Assembly (NCBI GenBank): GCA_902825875.1
Contig: CADECP010000012.1
Span: 76,514-140,513, forward strand
From: an uncultured Acidobacteriota bacterium
GTDB lineage: Bacteria > Acidobacteriota > Blastocatellia > RBC074
Reading direction: 5' to 3'
Length of the DNA stretch: 64,000 nt
This document shows positions 27,871 through 35,840 of this stretch, in pieces. The first letter of the stretch is position 1, and each line of letters starts with the position of its first letter. Both the position numbers and the translations under genes were made by a program. The notes under the pieces were generated by a model, which saw only the letters and a program-made list of their open reading frames with translations, made no database searches and was not told where the DNA came from.

Positions 27871-29868
27871 TTCCTGACGCTTTCGCCGCCGCGATTTCGC
27901 CAGCCCGCGCAGCACAGTCAGCAAAGACCGCAAACCATCTAGCACCGTCGTGCGGCGAACTTTGTCCGGCGACAGCGGGAAAAACTGCACAGGCGTTTCA
28001 ATCACTTCGGCTTGGTCTTCCAACAACAAACAAAGCAGCTTTTGATTGAAACCTGAATCATTGATGTCCAGCGGCTCAGCGCGCAGATACGAAGCGCGAA
28101 CCGCTCGCACCGCCGAAAGCGTGTCTGACAAATAACGCCCGTAACGCAGCAGATACGCCAGGCTCAGCAAATGACTGCCGATGTAACTGACCGTGCCCAG
28201 CACCAGATTGTGGCGATAGCGCAGCCGATAAGATTCGTGAATGTCTTTGACCGACAACCGGCGACTGCCCCAGACGGCGTCCAAACGCGGGTTGGTCAGC
28301 AGCGAAGCGATGTTGACGATCTCTTCACCGCGATACATTCCCGAAGAATCGAACAGCAACACGTAATCGAAATGTTGTCCGCCAATGGCTTGATGAAAAG
28401 CTTCAGTATCGGTTTTGCCTGAAGTGCGCACGTTGTGAACAACAAACGGCAACGATTCCGCAAAAGCCGCGTCCAGCGATTCGTCACTGGAATAAAACAT
28501 CTCAAACGCCAGCGGCAGATTGGCCAGCCCTGCGCGCAAAGCTTCGAGCATTGTTTGCGTGATCTTGTTCAGCGAACTGGCATCCAGCAGCCAGACGGCG
28601 ATGCGTTGGTTTTCGCCACGATTCAGAATGCCGTTGATGAACGGCAGCAAAATCTTGGCGGCATCGTGCGTGCCGGTTGTGCCTTCTTCGTAATTGCCAA
28701 TGCGAACCAGTCGCGGGTCTTCCAGGCTTTCCAGCCGTCCCAGCGGCACATAAGGCTTTTCGTCTTCTGTCTGGTGATGATCGTTCAGCAGGTAATGCGT
28801 AATCAGGCACGGCGTCGGAATCGGCTTGGAGTTGCGGTCTTTCAGGTAATAAACCGCGCGTTCGACGATGTCCACGGCGCTGCTGTCAGGAATTTCGGCG
28901 TCTTCCTGCAAGTTGGTAATCAGCAACTTGATCGCCGTCAGATTGCGCGCGATGGCTTCGCCCAAACCGGGCGTCAGGTACGAAGGAAACAAACTGGAAT
29001 GCTGTGTTCCCGGCGAGTAAATAATCAAATCGGCTTCGGCGATTCGGTCAATCAGCCGGGTGTTGATCGCCGGGACGCGCGTTCGCTGGCGAATAAACTC
29101 TGCAACTTCTCCGTTGGTCGCCGTCGCCGCCCAGCGTTCTTCTTCCGGTGACAGCGTGCGGTCGAACAGGTAAATGTCTTTGATGTGATTGCGGCGATTG
29201 GCGCTGACGATTTCGGCTTCGGTCGCCAGCAGTTTGTCTTCCTGATTCAGCGCGACCAGACAGGCGTTTTCGCCATTGGTGACGTTTTCAATCAATCCGT
29301 TTGGCAACCCCAGCAACTCGCAGTAATCGGTGATGGCAGCGTTGAAACTGCGCCCGACCGCCAGAAAACATCCGGCGAAAACGATGTTTCCCACCGCACA
29401 ATCCGAAAACGAAAACGTTCGTTCGCCGGTCAGCAATTCCTGCTCGAAGCGGCGCAACCGTTCGCCAAGCAAGCGTTGCGTCCGTTCATCCATTCTGGCT
29501 TGTTTCGCCAACAATTCGGTTTGCCAGTTGGCGGTGGCCGTCGTCGTTTGCCCGGACAACAAACGCAGAATCATCAAGCCGTCTTCGTCGGAGCACTCAA
29601 CCGGCAAACGCACATCCAGCAGGTCAATCAATTCCTGCGAACAGGTTTTTAGTTCATGCGCCATCCGCGAAGCGTTTTTGCGGAAATCCGACGGCCCAAG
29701 CGCGTCGCCCAAAAAGCGTCGCACTTCGCCGGTCGAAGCTCCGTCGTCGTAACCGTTGACGGCCAGCGTCAATTTCACCTGCGGATGATTGATCAACTGG
29801 CGCGACAACACGCGCGAGCCTCTGCCGCCGGAAAAAAGCACAACTTTTACCACTGAGTTTTCCAGCAT
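27814..29868 (-). CDS. CofD/YvcK-like protein fused to a degenerate GT2-like domain
   Basis: A 684-residue two-part protein. The first 390 residues match the CofD/YvcK family: KVVLFSGGRGSRVLSRQL (substrate loop), NGYDDGASTGEVRRFLGDAL, GPSDFRKN, DCAVGNIVFAG, and ADLIIYSPGTQHSSLFPSYL. YvcK binds UDP-sugars in cell-wall control; CofD transfers phospholactyl groups. From about 410 on, the chain looks like a GT2 domain: DYVLLFDSSGMYRGEE takes the DxD place (about residue 507), and YLSDTLSAVRAVRASYL...PVQFFPLS resembles the neighbouring GT2 at 25674-26402. The DxD acids are missing, so catalysis by this half is doubtful. The frame is open to 30426, but the upstream part is antisense to the next gene. 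ATG 29868 (chosen) or ATG 29913 are candidate starts; neither has a clear ribosome site. Confidence 0.8.
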   Translation of the reverse strand: MLENSVVKVVLFSGGRGSRVLSRQLINHPQVKLTLAVNGYDDGASTGEVRRFLGDALGPSDFRKNASRMAHELKTCSQELIDLLDVRLPVECSDEDGLMILRLLSGQTTTATANWQTELLAKQARMDERTQRLLGERLRRFEQELLTGERTFSFSDCAVGNIVFAGCFLAVGRSFNAAITDYCELLGLPNGLIENVTNGENACLVALNQEDKLLATEAEIVSANRRNHIKDIYLFDRTLSPEEERWAATATNGEVAEFIRQRTRVPAINTRLIDRIAEADLIIYSPGTQHSSLFPSYLTPGLGEAIARNLTAIKLLITNLQEDAEIPDSSAVDIVERAVYYLKDRNSKPIPTPCLITHYLLNDHHQTEDEKPYVPLGRLESLEDPRLVRIGNYEEGTTGTHDAAKILLPFINGILNRGENQRIAVWLLDASSLNKITQTMLEALRAGLANLPLAFEMFYSSDESLDAAFAESLPFVVHNVRTSGKTDTEAFHQAIGGQHFDYVLLFDSSGMYRGEEIVNIASLLTNPRLDAVWGSRRLSVKDIHESYRLRYRHNLVLGTVSYIGSHLLSLAYLLRYGRYLSDTLSAVRAVRASYLRAEPLDINDSGFNQKLLCLLLEDQAEVIETPVQFFPLSPDKVRRTTVLDGLRSLLTVLRGLAKSRRRKRQEAWGSLEKSGEVLRGLGKS

Positions 29869-29885
29869 AGCTTTGTAACTGTTTG

Positions 29886-31208
29886 TCACCGATGAGCCGC
29901 GAGTTGATGCCATTGCGGAGCGAAAAATGTTTGAAAGAATTCTTGCCGATGCCGAACCAAAATCAGCAGCGTCAACCACAACGGACTGCTTTTCAGCAAT
30001 CCGACAATCAGCAGCGCCGGGACCGAACTGAACCCGAATCGCGCTCCGAGCGCGTTGGTCAGCACGATGTTTTGTCCCAGCGACATCAAGAAAATCGTTG
30101 CCAGCAAAACCTGTGCGCTCAAACTGAGTTGCCGGTGAACCGCCGCCAGATACGCCAACAGCAAAAACAACACCGCCAGGTAATGTTCCCAAACCGTTTG
30201 CGAAATCATCAGGCAAAACGTGACCGCCATCAGAAAATCGAAATGGCGTCGCGCCGCCGTCGGCCAATCCTGTTTTCGACTTTGCCAATACAGCCAACCG
30301 AACAGCGCCAACATCGTCAGCTTCAACAACACAACAGGGATTCCCAGCCAGCGCGCATCCACAGGCGGTTTGGCCAACAGCTTCAGATTTTCCGCCGGAA
30401 CGTACAGCGAACTGTTGTACAACCACTCATAAGAGTTCTTCATTCCTTGCAGCATCGTTTGCAAAAACTGCACGTGAACATCCCAACCGAGCAGCATCAC
30501 CGAACCCAACCCGATCAGCGTCAGAATGAACGCCAGTTCCTGCAAAAACTTCCTGCCGCCGATCAACGCCAGCGGCAATACCACGAACACAAAGCCGGGT
30601 TTAATCAGCAACGCCAGCGCCACGCATGCGGCAGAGGCTCGAAACTGTTTTTTGGTGTGGCTGAGCAGCGCAATCGTGAAGAGCAAAAACACCGTCGGCG
30701 TGGTCTGGCCGCCAACGCGATAAATTGACCAGAACGGTTGGTAAACCAGTACCAGCCCGGCAAACAACGCGGCAAATCGCCACTGCGCGCCGTTGGAACT
30801 TTCGACGAACTGGCGGCAGTGCCGATACAACATCCACAGCGCCGCAAACAGCGCCAGCGCGTTTTGTATCTTGAAAACCATCAAAGCCGATTCCGGCGAA
30901 AACCAGCTCAGCGGCACGTAAAACAGCGCCGAAATCGGAGCGCCCCAAAATGCCAGCTTGCCTTGCGGTTGTTGACCGTCAATCAAACTTCCGGCGTTGT
31001 ACAAATCGGCGATTTGCCACGCGGCGGTTCTGCGCCCGGTATCGTAAAAATTGGCGAAGTCCCAACCGATTCCAGCCGGAACGATGATGGCAACCACCGT
31101 CGCCACGGCAATTATCGCCAGCAACAAAATCGTCAATCGGCGATAAAACCGTTCGGCATCGCCGCTTTGCGCCAGCCGTAAATCAAATGTGTTGGGCAAG
31201 GATTGCAC
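29886..31208 (-). CDS. GT87-like (DUF2029) membrane glycosyltransferase
   Basis: A polytopic protein of about 440 residues with roughly ten hydrophobic segments. The loop after the first segment reads GIGWDFANFYDTGRRTAAW, matching the DF..YY pattern of GT87 polyprenol-phosphate-mannose-dependent transferases. I propose GTG 31208 as the start because the upstream part of the frame (to 31409) overlaps the neighbouring gene and passes through the dispersed repeat at 31251-31274; the start is uncertain as no good ribosome site is visible. It is expected to act on the periplasmic side with a lipid-linked donor such as those made by the GT2 enzymes of this locus. Confidence 0.75.
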   Translation of the reverse strand: MQSLPNTFDLRLAQSGDAERFYRRLTILLLAIIAVATVVAIIVPAGIGWDFANFYDTGRRTAAWQIADLYNAGSLIDGQQPQGKLAFWGAPISALFYVPLSWFSPESALMVFKIQNALALFAALWMLYRHCRQFVESSNGAQWRFAALFAGLVLVYQPFWSIYRVGGQTTPTVFLLFTIALLSHTKKQFRASAACVALALLIKPGFVFVVLPLALIGGRKFLQELAFILTLIGLGSVMLLGWDVHVQFLQTMLQGMKNSYEWLYNSSLYVPAENLKLLAKPPVDARWLGIPVVLLKLTMLALFGWLYWQSRKQDWPTAARRHFDFLMAVTFCLMISQTVWEHYLAVLFLLLAYLAAVHRQLSLSAQVLLATIFLMSLGQNIVLTNALGARFGFSSVPALLIVGLLKSSPLWLTLLILVRHRQEFFQTFFAPQWHQLAAHR

Positions 31209-31218
31209 TAAAAAGGTG

Positions 31219-31274
31219 GGACAATTTTTCAAATTGTCCGAAAGTATCCAGTCGCTACCGCTCCTGGTTCCGTA
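31219..31274. repeat. Small hairpin and dispersed repeat copy
   Basis: GGACAATTT (31219-31227) and AAATTGTCC (31231-31239) form a perfect 9-bp stem with a three-base loop. At 31251-31274 lies GTCGCTACCGCTCCTGGTTC and four more bases, nearly identical to 23599-23622. The hairpin lacks a T-run on either strand, so it is not a clear terminator. Confidence 0.7.
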
Positions 31275-31296
31275 CCGAATTACGCACAGGCTTTGG

Positions 31297-33567
31297 TTAT
31301 CTGCCCGTTTGTTCGAGCAAGGCCTGAGCAGGCGTTGGGCCTTCGACAATTTGAAAGCCGGCTTTGGTAATCGTGGGGCCGTTGATGATCCAGACCGGAC
31401 GGTCTGCATAAAGCTTCAATACTTCGGCTCGCAATTCGGGAGTTTGATCCCAGGCGTAAACCGGCTCCGCAGCGTTCAGGTCAATCGGGTTGTAAATCGC
31501 CGCCGAAGCGAAATCGGGAAATTGTTCGCCGCGAATCAGAATCAGGCTTTTGCCGAAATTGTGTTGATCGGCCAATCGGCGAACGTCTGGCCGCATTCCC
31601 AAATAGTGATGATATTTGTCCACCGCTCGCCAGGCCGTGAAATTGACCAGCGCCATTAAACACAGCGCCAGCACAGCCACCAGAGCGCGCGTTTTCGGCA
31701 GATGCGGCAAATGCCCGTTCTGCGACAATCGGTTGATCAAAACTTGCAAACCGCGAACCGTCAGCACAACGCAGGGCACAATCATCAAAAACCAATACCG
31801 CGCCGCGAAGTCCGGGCCGCCGCTGAACCAGTAAAAAAAGTGCGCCGTGAAAACCAAAGCGATCAAGGCGACCATCATCCAATCACCTTGGCGAAGTTTG
31901 CGCGGGCTTTGCGCGAAAACCAACAACGCAATCAGAATCAACGAACCGGTCGCCCAACCGAACAATTCCGTGTTGATGGTCGAAATGTTCAGGTTGGAAT
32001 TGATGAAGCCTTCGATTGGACTGTGTCCGGGAAACGGATCGAGCGGCCAGCCGTTGCCACGATCCGACCCAAAGCCCATCGCGTTGCTGTTCACTCCCAT
32101 ATACTTGTCCGCCCAAACCATAATCGGAAACTTCGTCGGGCTGCCTGTGATCGCGTGGTTGTAAGCCAACACAGACGCTCCCAACGCCACACATCCCAAT
32201 CCCCAAACCATCACAGCCGGAATTTTCAATCGTTTGCCGCCGACGCCGAACATCCACAACGCGACCAGCGAACCGATCAGCAAACCGACGATGAAACCTT
32301 CCAGCGGGCGAATCAACGCAACCATTCCAACCGAAATGCCGCTCAGCAAAGCCCACATCAAACCGGAGTTTTTCCGGTTGGAATTTTTCCGGGCGTAAGC
32401 CGCCGCCACTGCCGCCAACAACGTAAAAGCCAGCGAAGCCGTATGCGTCATGTAACTCATCCCGACCAGCGCGTGCCACGGAGACAATGCCAGCAACAAC
32501 GCCGTCAATCGCGCCGTTCGTCGGTCGTACAATTCGCGTGTCAACAAATACGCCAGCAAGACGCAAACGCCGGCCAACACAGGATTGACCAGCCAATCGG
32601 CTTTCAACCACACGCCCGCCGCCAACACCAAAGGCCATCCAACCGGCGGGCTTGCCCACCACCGCGCTGCGTCGTGATCGAACAAATCCAGATCAAACGC
32701 CGCCAAAGCCGCCGGAGTCGGCATCGTCAATACGCCGGTTGCCAAATATCGGGCGTGATACAGATACGCGATTTCGTCTCCAAGATGCGGATGCCGTTGA
32801 TACGAAAAGATGCTCAACAAAACCGACAGCACCACAGCCAAAATCGCCACAGTTACGGCAAACCGATCCAGCCCGGCTTCTTCGGTTTCGTCTGCATCCC
32901 AACCGGTCAGACGCTCCACGCGCGAACGCCAGGCGGTCAGCACCGATTCGGGAATCGCCCACACCGCCAACACCAGATTCAGCAAATTGATCGTTTGAAT
33001 GAAAGCCGCCAGCGGCAATTCCTGTGCATACAGGCGAACTTCGCGCGACACAGTTGCGCTGGTGGCGACGAACACCGCCGCGATGCCTAGCAATTGCCAA
33101 AGTTTGAAATTGCGTCTGAGCCAGGAAATCGTCGCCGTCCAACGAGCGCGCAAGCCGATCAATACAATCACTGTTTGAACAGCCAGCAACGCCAACAACC
33201 ACGGCGACGATGCCAGCAACACATTCAACGGACGATAATGCTGGTATCGAATCTGCTGACCGGCATCAATCATTTGCAGCGCGACGGCTTGACCGATCAA
33301 CGCCAACGCCATCCACGCCGCAGCCGCGCGCCAAGGTCTGTTGAACGCATACCCGATCAGCAACAGCGCAACAGTCGTTGCCAGCGGCAAACAAATTCCG
33401 CTGCGAATGAATCCTTCGACATCGCGGAACCGCGAATCGCTCAGCGCCCAAATCGCGCAGCCGACAGCCAGCAACCAGCAAAGAACTTGCGAAGCTTTCA
33501 GGATGAAGGATGAGTTGGCCAGCGAAGCCGGTTCGTTCGTGTTTAACGATGTTTCTGAATTCATCAC
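31297..33567 (-). CDS. Large GT39-like membrane glycosyltransferase
   Basis: A 756-residue polytopic protein with about 15-17 hydrophobic segments. The PMT-type acidic loop is YQRHPHLGDEIAYLYHARYL, and WHALVGMSYMTHTASLAF follows the later helices. The N-terminal 230 residues form an extra membrane block before this loop, longer than in usual ArnT-type enzymes, which may indicate fusion with a separate membrane module. The protein probably uses a polyprenyl-phosphate sugar on the periplasmic side. Two ATG codons in a row form the start. The substrate is unknown. Confidence 0.82.
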   Translation of the reverse strand: MMNSETSLNTNEPASLANSSFILKASQVLCWLLAVGCAIWALSDSRFRDVEGFIRSGICLPLATTVALLLIGYAFNRPWRAAAAWMALALIGQAVALQMIDAGQQIRYQHYRPLNVLLASSPWLLALLAVQTVIVLIGLRARWTATISWLRRNFKLWQLLGIAAVFVATSATVSREVRLYAQELPLAAFIQTINLLNLVLAVWAIPESVLTAWRSRVERLTGWDADETEEAGLDRFAVTVAILAVVLSVLLSIFSYQRHPHLGDEIAYLYHARYLATGVLTMPTPAALAAFDLDLFDHDAARWWASPPVGWPLVLAAGVWLKADWLVNPVLAGVCVLLAYLLTRELYDRRTARLTALLLALSPWHALVGMSYMTHTASLAFTLLAAVAAAYARKNSNRKNSGLMWALLSGISVGMVALIRPLEGFIVGLLIGSLVALWMFGVGGKRLKIPAVMVWGLGCVALGASVLAYNHAITGSPTKFPIMVWADKYMGVNSNAMGFGSDRGNGWPLDPFPGHSPIEGFINSNLNISTINTELFGWATGSLILIALLVFAQSPRKLRQGDWMMVALIALVFTAHFFYWFSGGPDFAARYWFLMIVPCVVLTVRGLQVLINRLSQNGHLPHLPKTRALVAVLALCLMALVNFTAWRAVDKYHHYLGMRPDVRRLADQHNFGKSLILIRGEQFPDFASAAIYNPIDLNAAEPVYAWDQTPELRAEVLKLYADRPVWIINGPTITKAGFQIVEGPTPAQALLEQTGR

Positions 33568-33572
33568 AATTT

Positions 33573-33664
33573 GTCGGGCGGACGGGAACGTCCGCGAACC
33601 AGCCTGCGGACGGCTTTCAGCACGTCCGCGCTCCAGCTATTTCAGCACGTCCGCGCTCCGGCTA
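33573..33664. repeat. GC-rich GCGGACGT repeat, second locus
   Basis: GTCGGGCGGACGGGAACGTC at 33573-33592, then two copies of CAGCACGTCCGCGCTCC. They match the cluster at 22597-22820. As there, the repeat supplies the TAG stop codon of the preceding gene (33662-33664). Confidence 0.85.
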
Positions 33665-33985
33665 CTTTCGGAATCCGACCACCAGGTTGTAAATCGAACC
33701 AACCACCCAACCGACGATGCCGCCGGTCAGCGCGCCGTAAACCAATCCGAGGATGCTGCCGAACCACGACACCGAATATCCGATGAAGTAATTGCCCAGC
33801 AGCGACAGATGCGGCCCGGCTCCGGGGCCGTCTTTCAGCAGCAACCAGACGGTCATCGTAAACAACAACAATCCGCCCAACACAGCGCAAACCATCGCCA
33901 ACACTCCGGCTTGAATTCGCATTACTTCGCGGCTTATTTCTTCTGTTTGTTTGTTTCCAGCCATTGTTATGCTCTCTGTTGTCAT
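33662..33985 (-). CDS. Small two-TM membrane protein, paralogue of the adjacent flavoprotein tail
   Basis: A 107-residue protein with two hydrophobic segments (about 25-50 and 70-100). The centre GPHLSLLGNYFIGYSVSWFG lines up with GPRLGLLRNFLPGYEVTWGG in the C-terminal tail of the flavoprotein encoded just upstream (34002-35840), so it is a stand-alone copy of that module. ATG 33985 is preferred over GTG 33991 because GAGG lies five bases upstream. Function unknown; a membrane anchor or glycan-export partner is possible. Its stop codon lies in a dispersed repeat. Confidence 0.78.
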   Translation of the reverse strand: MTTESITMAGNKQTEEISREVMRIQAGVLAMVCAVLGGLLLFTMTVWLLLKDGPGAGPHLSLLGNYFIGYSVSWFGSILGLVYGALTGGIVGWVVGSIYNLVVGFRK

Positions 33986-34001
33986 ATTCACCTCGACTGA
34001 A

Positions 34002-35840
34002 TTAATCCAGGACGTTTTTTGCGGCTTCTGTTTCAGCGCGACGCCGAAGCAGATATGCGTAAGCCATCATTCCCCAGTTTCTCAACGAGGCGATGAAAAA
34101 TCCTAACCCAAATCCCAGCAGACTGCCTTCGGCCAATCCGATCAGCGATCCGCCCCAGGTCACTTCATACCCCGGCAGGAAGTTTCGCAACAAGCCCAAC
34201 CGAGGACCGACAAACTCGCCGCCTTTCAGCAACAGAATCATCGTTGCCAAAAACAGCCCGACGCCGATCACCACACCCAGGGCCACACCCAGCGCCACAC
34301 CATCCAATCGGGCAAACGCCGTCTGGATGATTTGATCGGCTTCGTCCTGAACAATTGGCATCGGCACTGCTCGGTCGCCCATTGTTTTGGTGTAGCCGGT
34401 GCTGGATTTTTCCGTTTCCGAACTGCGAACTTCTTCGTGGTAATCCTGTTCGGTGTTCACCGCCCAGACATCGTTCTTTTCGCCGACGACATTGCGAGCG
34501 GCATACACGCCGGTCAGCATCGAATGATCCTGGTTGTTATACCGATGCAATCCGTTGCGCCCGATGGTTTGCAGGTTAGGCAGCGTTTCCAGGTAATTGC
34601 GGATGATGTCTACGCGGTCGTTGTAGTTGTGATCGTAAACCGGGTACGCCTTTTTCATGCGGACGACTGTGCCGTCTTCGATTTCATCCGGTTCGACCAG
34701 ACCGATTTGCGCGCATTCCTTGATGCCCAGATCAATTAGCCGGTCGTTCGACCATGTCCATTCTTCGTCCTGTTGCCAGAGAAAATACTCCAACCCCAGC
34801 GACGAGCGCGACTGATCCGGAACCATTTCGGGACTCCAGTTTTTGTAATTCTGAATGCGTCCCATCTTCACTTCGGGCGAATGAATGTAAATCCAGTTGT
34901 CCGGGAAAACGTCTTCACGCTTGGCCATCAACACGACGGTCAGGTAATCGCGGTAGCGCAACGAATTCGCCGCAGCCAGCACTTCGTCAGGCGGTAGCGG
35001 ATCCAGACTTTGAATCAACCGGCGCAGCGGCATTGAAGAGATAAAATGATCCGCGTCGAATTCCACTCGCTCGCCATTCGATCGGTGGCCGACGACCGAT
35101 TCGACGCGACCTTTGCGGTGGCGAATCTTGTCCACCTTGATGCCGTGAACGGTTTCATTGCCTTTTTCGGCCAGCAAATCTTTGCAGCAATCCCACATCA
35201 TTCCAGGCCCCAGACGCGGATAATGAAACTGTTCGATCAGCGTGGTGATGACTTCGCCTTCGGCAGATTTGCCTGCGCCCAGCAGAGCATTGCGAATGGC
35301 TTCTTTCAGCGAAAGATTCTTGATTCGCTGAGCCGCCCAATCCGCCGAAATCTCGTTGCAGGGAATGCCCCAGACTTTTTCGGTGTAAGTCTTGAAGAAA
35401 ATTTCGTACAACCGCTGGCCGAATCGGTTGGAAACCCACTGTTCCAAATTGGTCTCTTCGGCGCTGGGAAACATCTTGGCTTTGGAATAGCTGAGCATCA
35501 CCAAAAAGGCTTCAATAGGCCCAAGCCCGGCGAGCGCATTGGCGGCTTTCAGCGGGTAATCGAAAAAGTGGCCGCGATAATGAATGCGCGACAATCGCGG
35601 GCGAAGCAGAAAATCTTCACTCAGCATTTCGCGCCACAATTCGTTAATCAGCGGCACTTTGGAAAAGAACCGGTGACCGCCAATGTCGAACCGATAGCCT
35701 TTGTAACTGACCGTGCGCGACAAACCGCCGACTTGTTCGTCGGCTTCGATGATGGTGGAGGAAATGCCCAGCTTCGCTAGTTCATAGGCGCTGGTCAGTC
35801 CAGCCGGGCCTGCTCCAATAACTAATGCCCCAGATGACAT
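34002..35840 (-). CDS. UDP-galactopyranose-mutase-like flavoprotein with C-terminal membrane module
   Basis: A 612-residue protein. Residues 1-480 form an FAD-binding amine-oxidase/UDP-galactopyranose-mutase-like domain: ALVIGAGPAGLTSAYELAKL, VGGLSRTVSYKGYRFDIGGH, EKVWGIPCNEISADWA, and NGLHRYNNQDHSMLTG near the end of the fold, the mutase-like FAD contact. Residues about 520-600 add two hydrophobic segments around GPRLGLLRNFLPGYEVTWGG, which are repeated as a separate gene next door. It therefore looks like a membrane-tethered sugar mutase or oxidoreductase. It is the first gene of the minus-strand glycan locus; AAGGA lies upstream of ATG 35840. Confidence 0.82.
   Translation of the reverse strand: MSSGALVIGAGPAGLTSAYELAKLGISSTIIEADEQVGGLSRTVSYKGYRFDIGGHRFFSKVPLINELWREMLSEDFLLRPRLSRIHYRGHFFDYPLKAANALAGLGPIEAFLVMLSYSKAKMFPSAEETNLEQWVSNRFGQRLYEIFFKTYTEKVWGIPCNEISADWAAQRIKNLSLKEAIRNALLGAGKSAEGEVITTLIEQFHYPRLGPGMMWDCCKDLLAEKGNETVHGIKVDKIRHRKGRVESVVGHRSNGERVEFDADHFISSMPLRRLIQSLDPLPPDEVLAAANSLRYRDYLTVVLMAKREDVFPDNWIYIHSPEVKMGRIQNYKNWSPEMVPDQSRSSLGLEYFLWQQDEEWTWSNDRLIDLGIKECAQIGLVEPDEIEDGTVVRMKKAYPVYDHNYNDRVDIIRNYLETLPNLQTIGRNGLHRYNNQDHSMLTGVYAARNVVGEKNDVWAVNTEQDYHEEVRSSETEKSSTGYTKTMGDRAVPMPIVQDEADQIIQTAFARLDGVALGVALGVVIGVGLFLATMILLLKGGEFVGPRLGLLRNFLPGYEVTWGGSLIGLAEGSLLGFGLGFFIASLRNWGMMAYAYLLRRRAETEAAKNVLD

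Noticed and set aside
29869-30426. N-terminal extension of the CofD fusion protein to 30426
   Set aside because: The added 186 residues are antisense-frame overlap with the GT87-like gene and show no CofD features.
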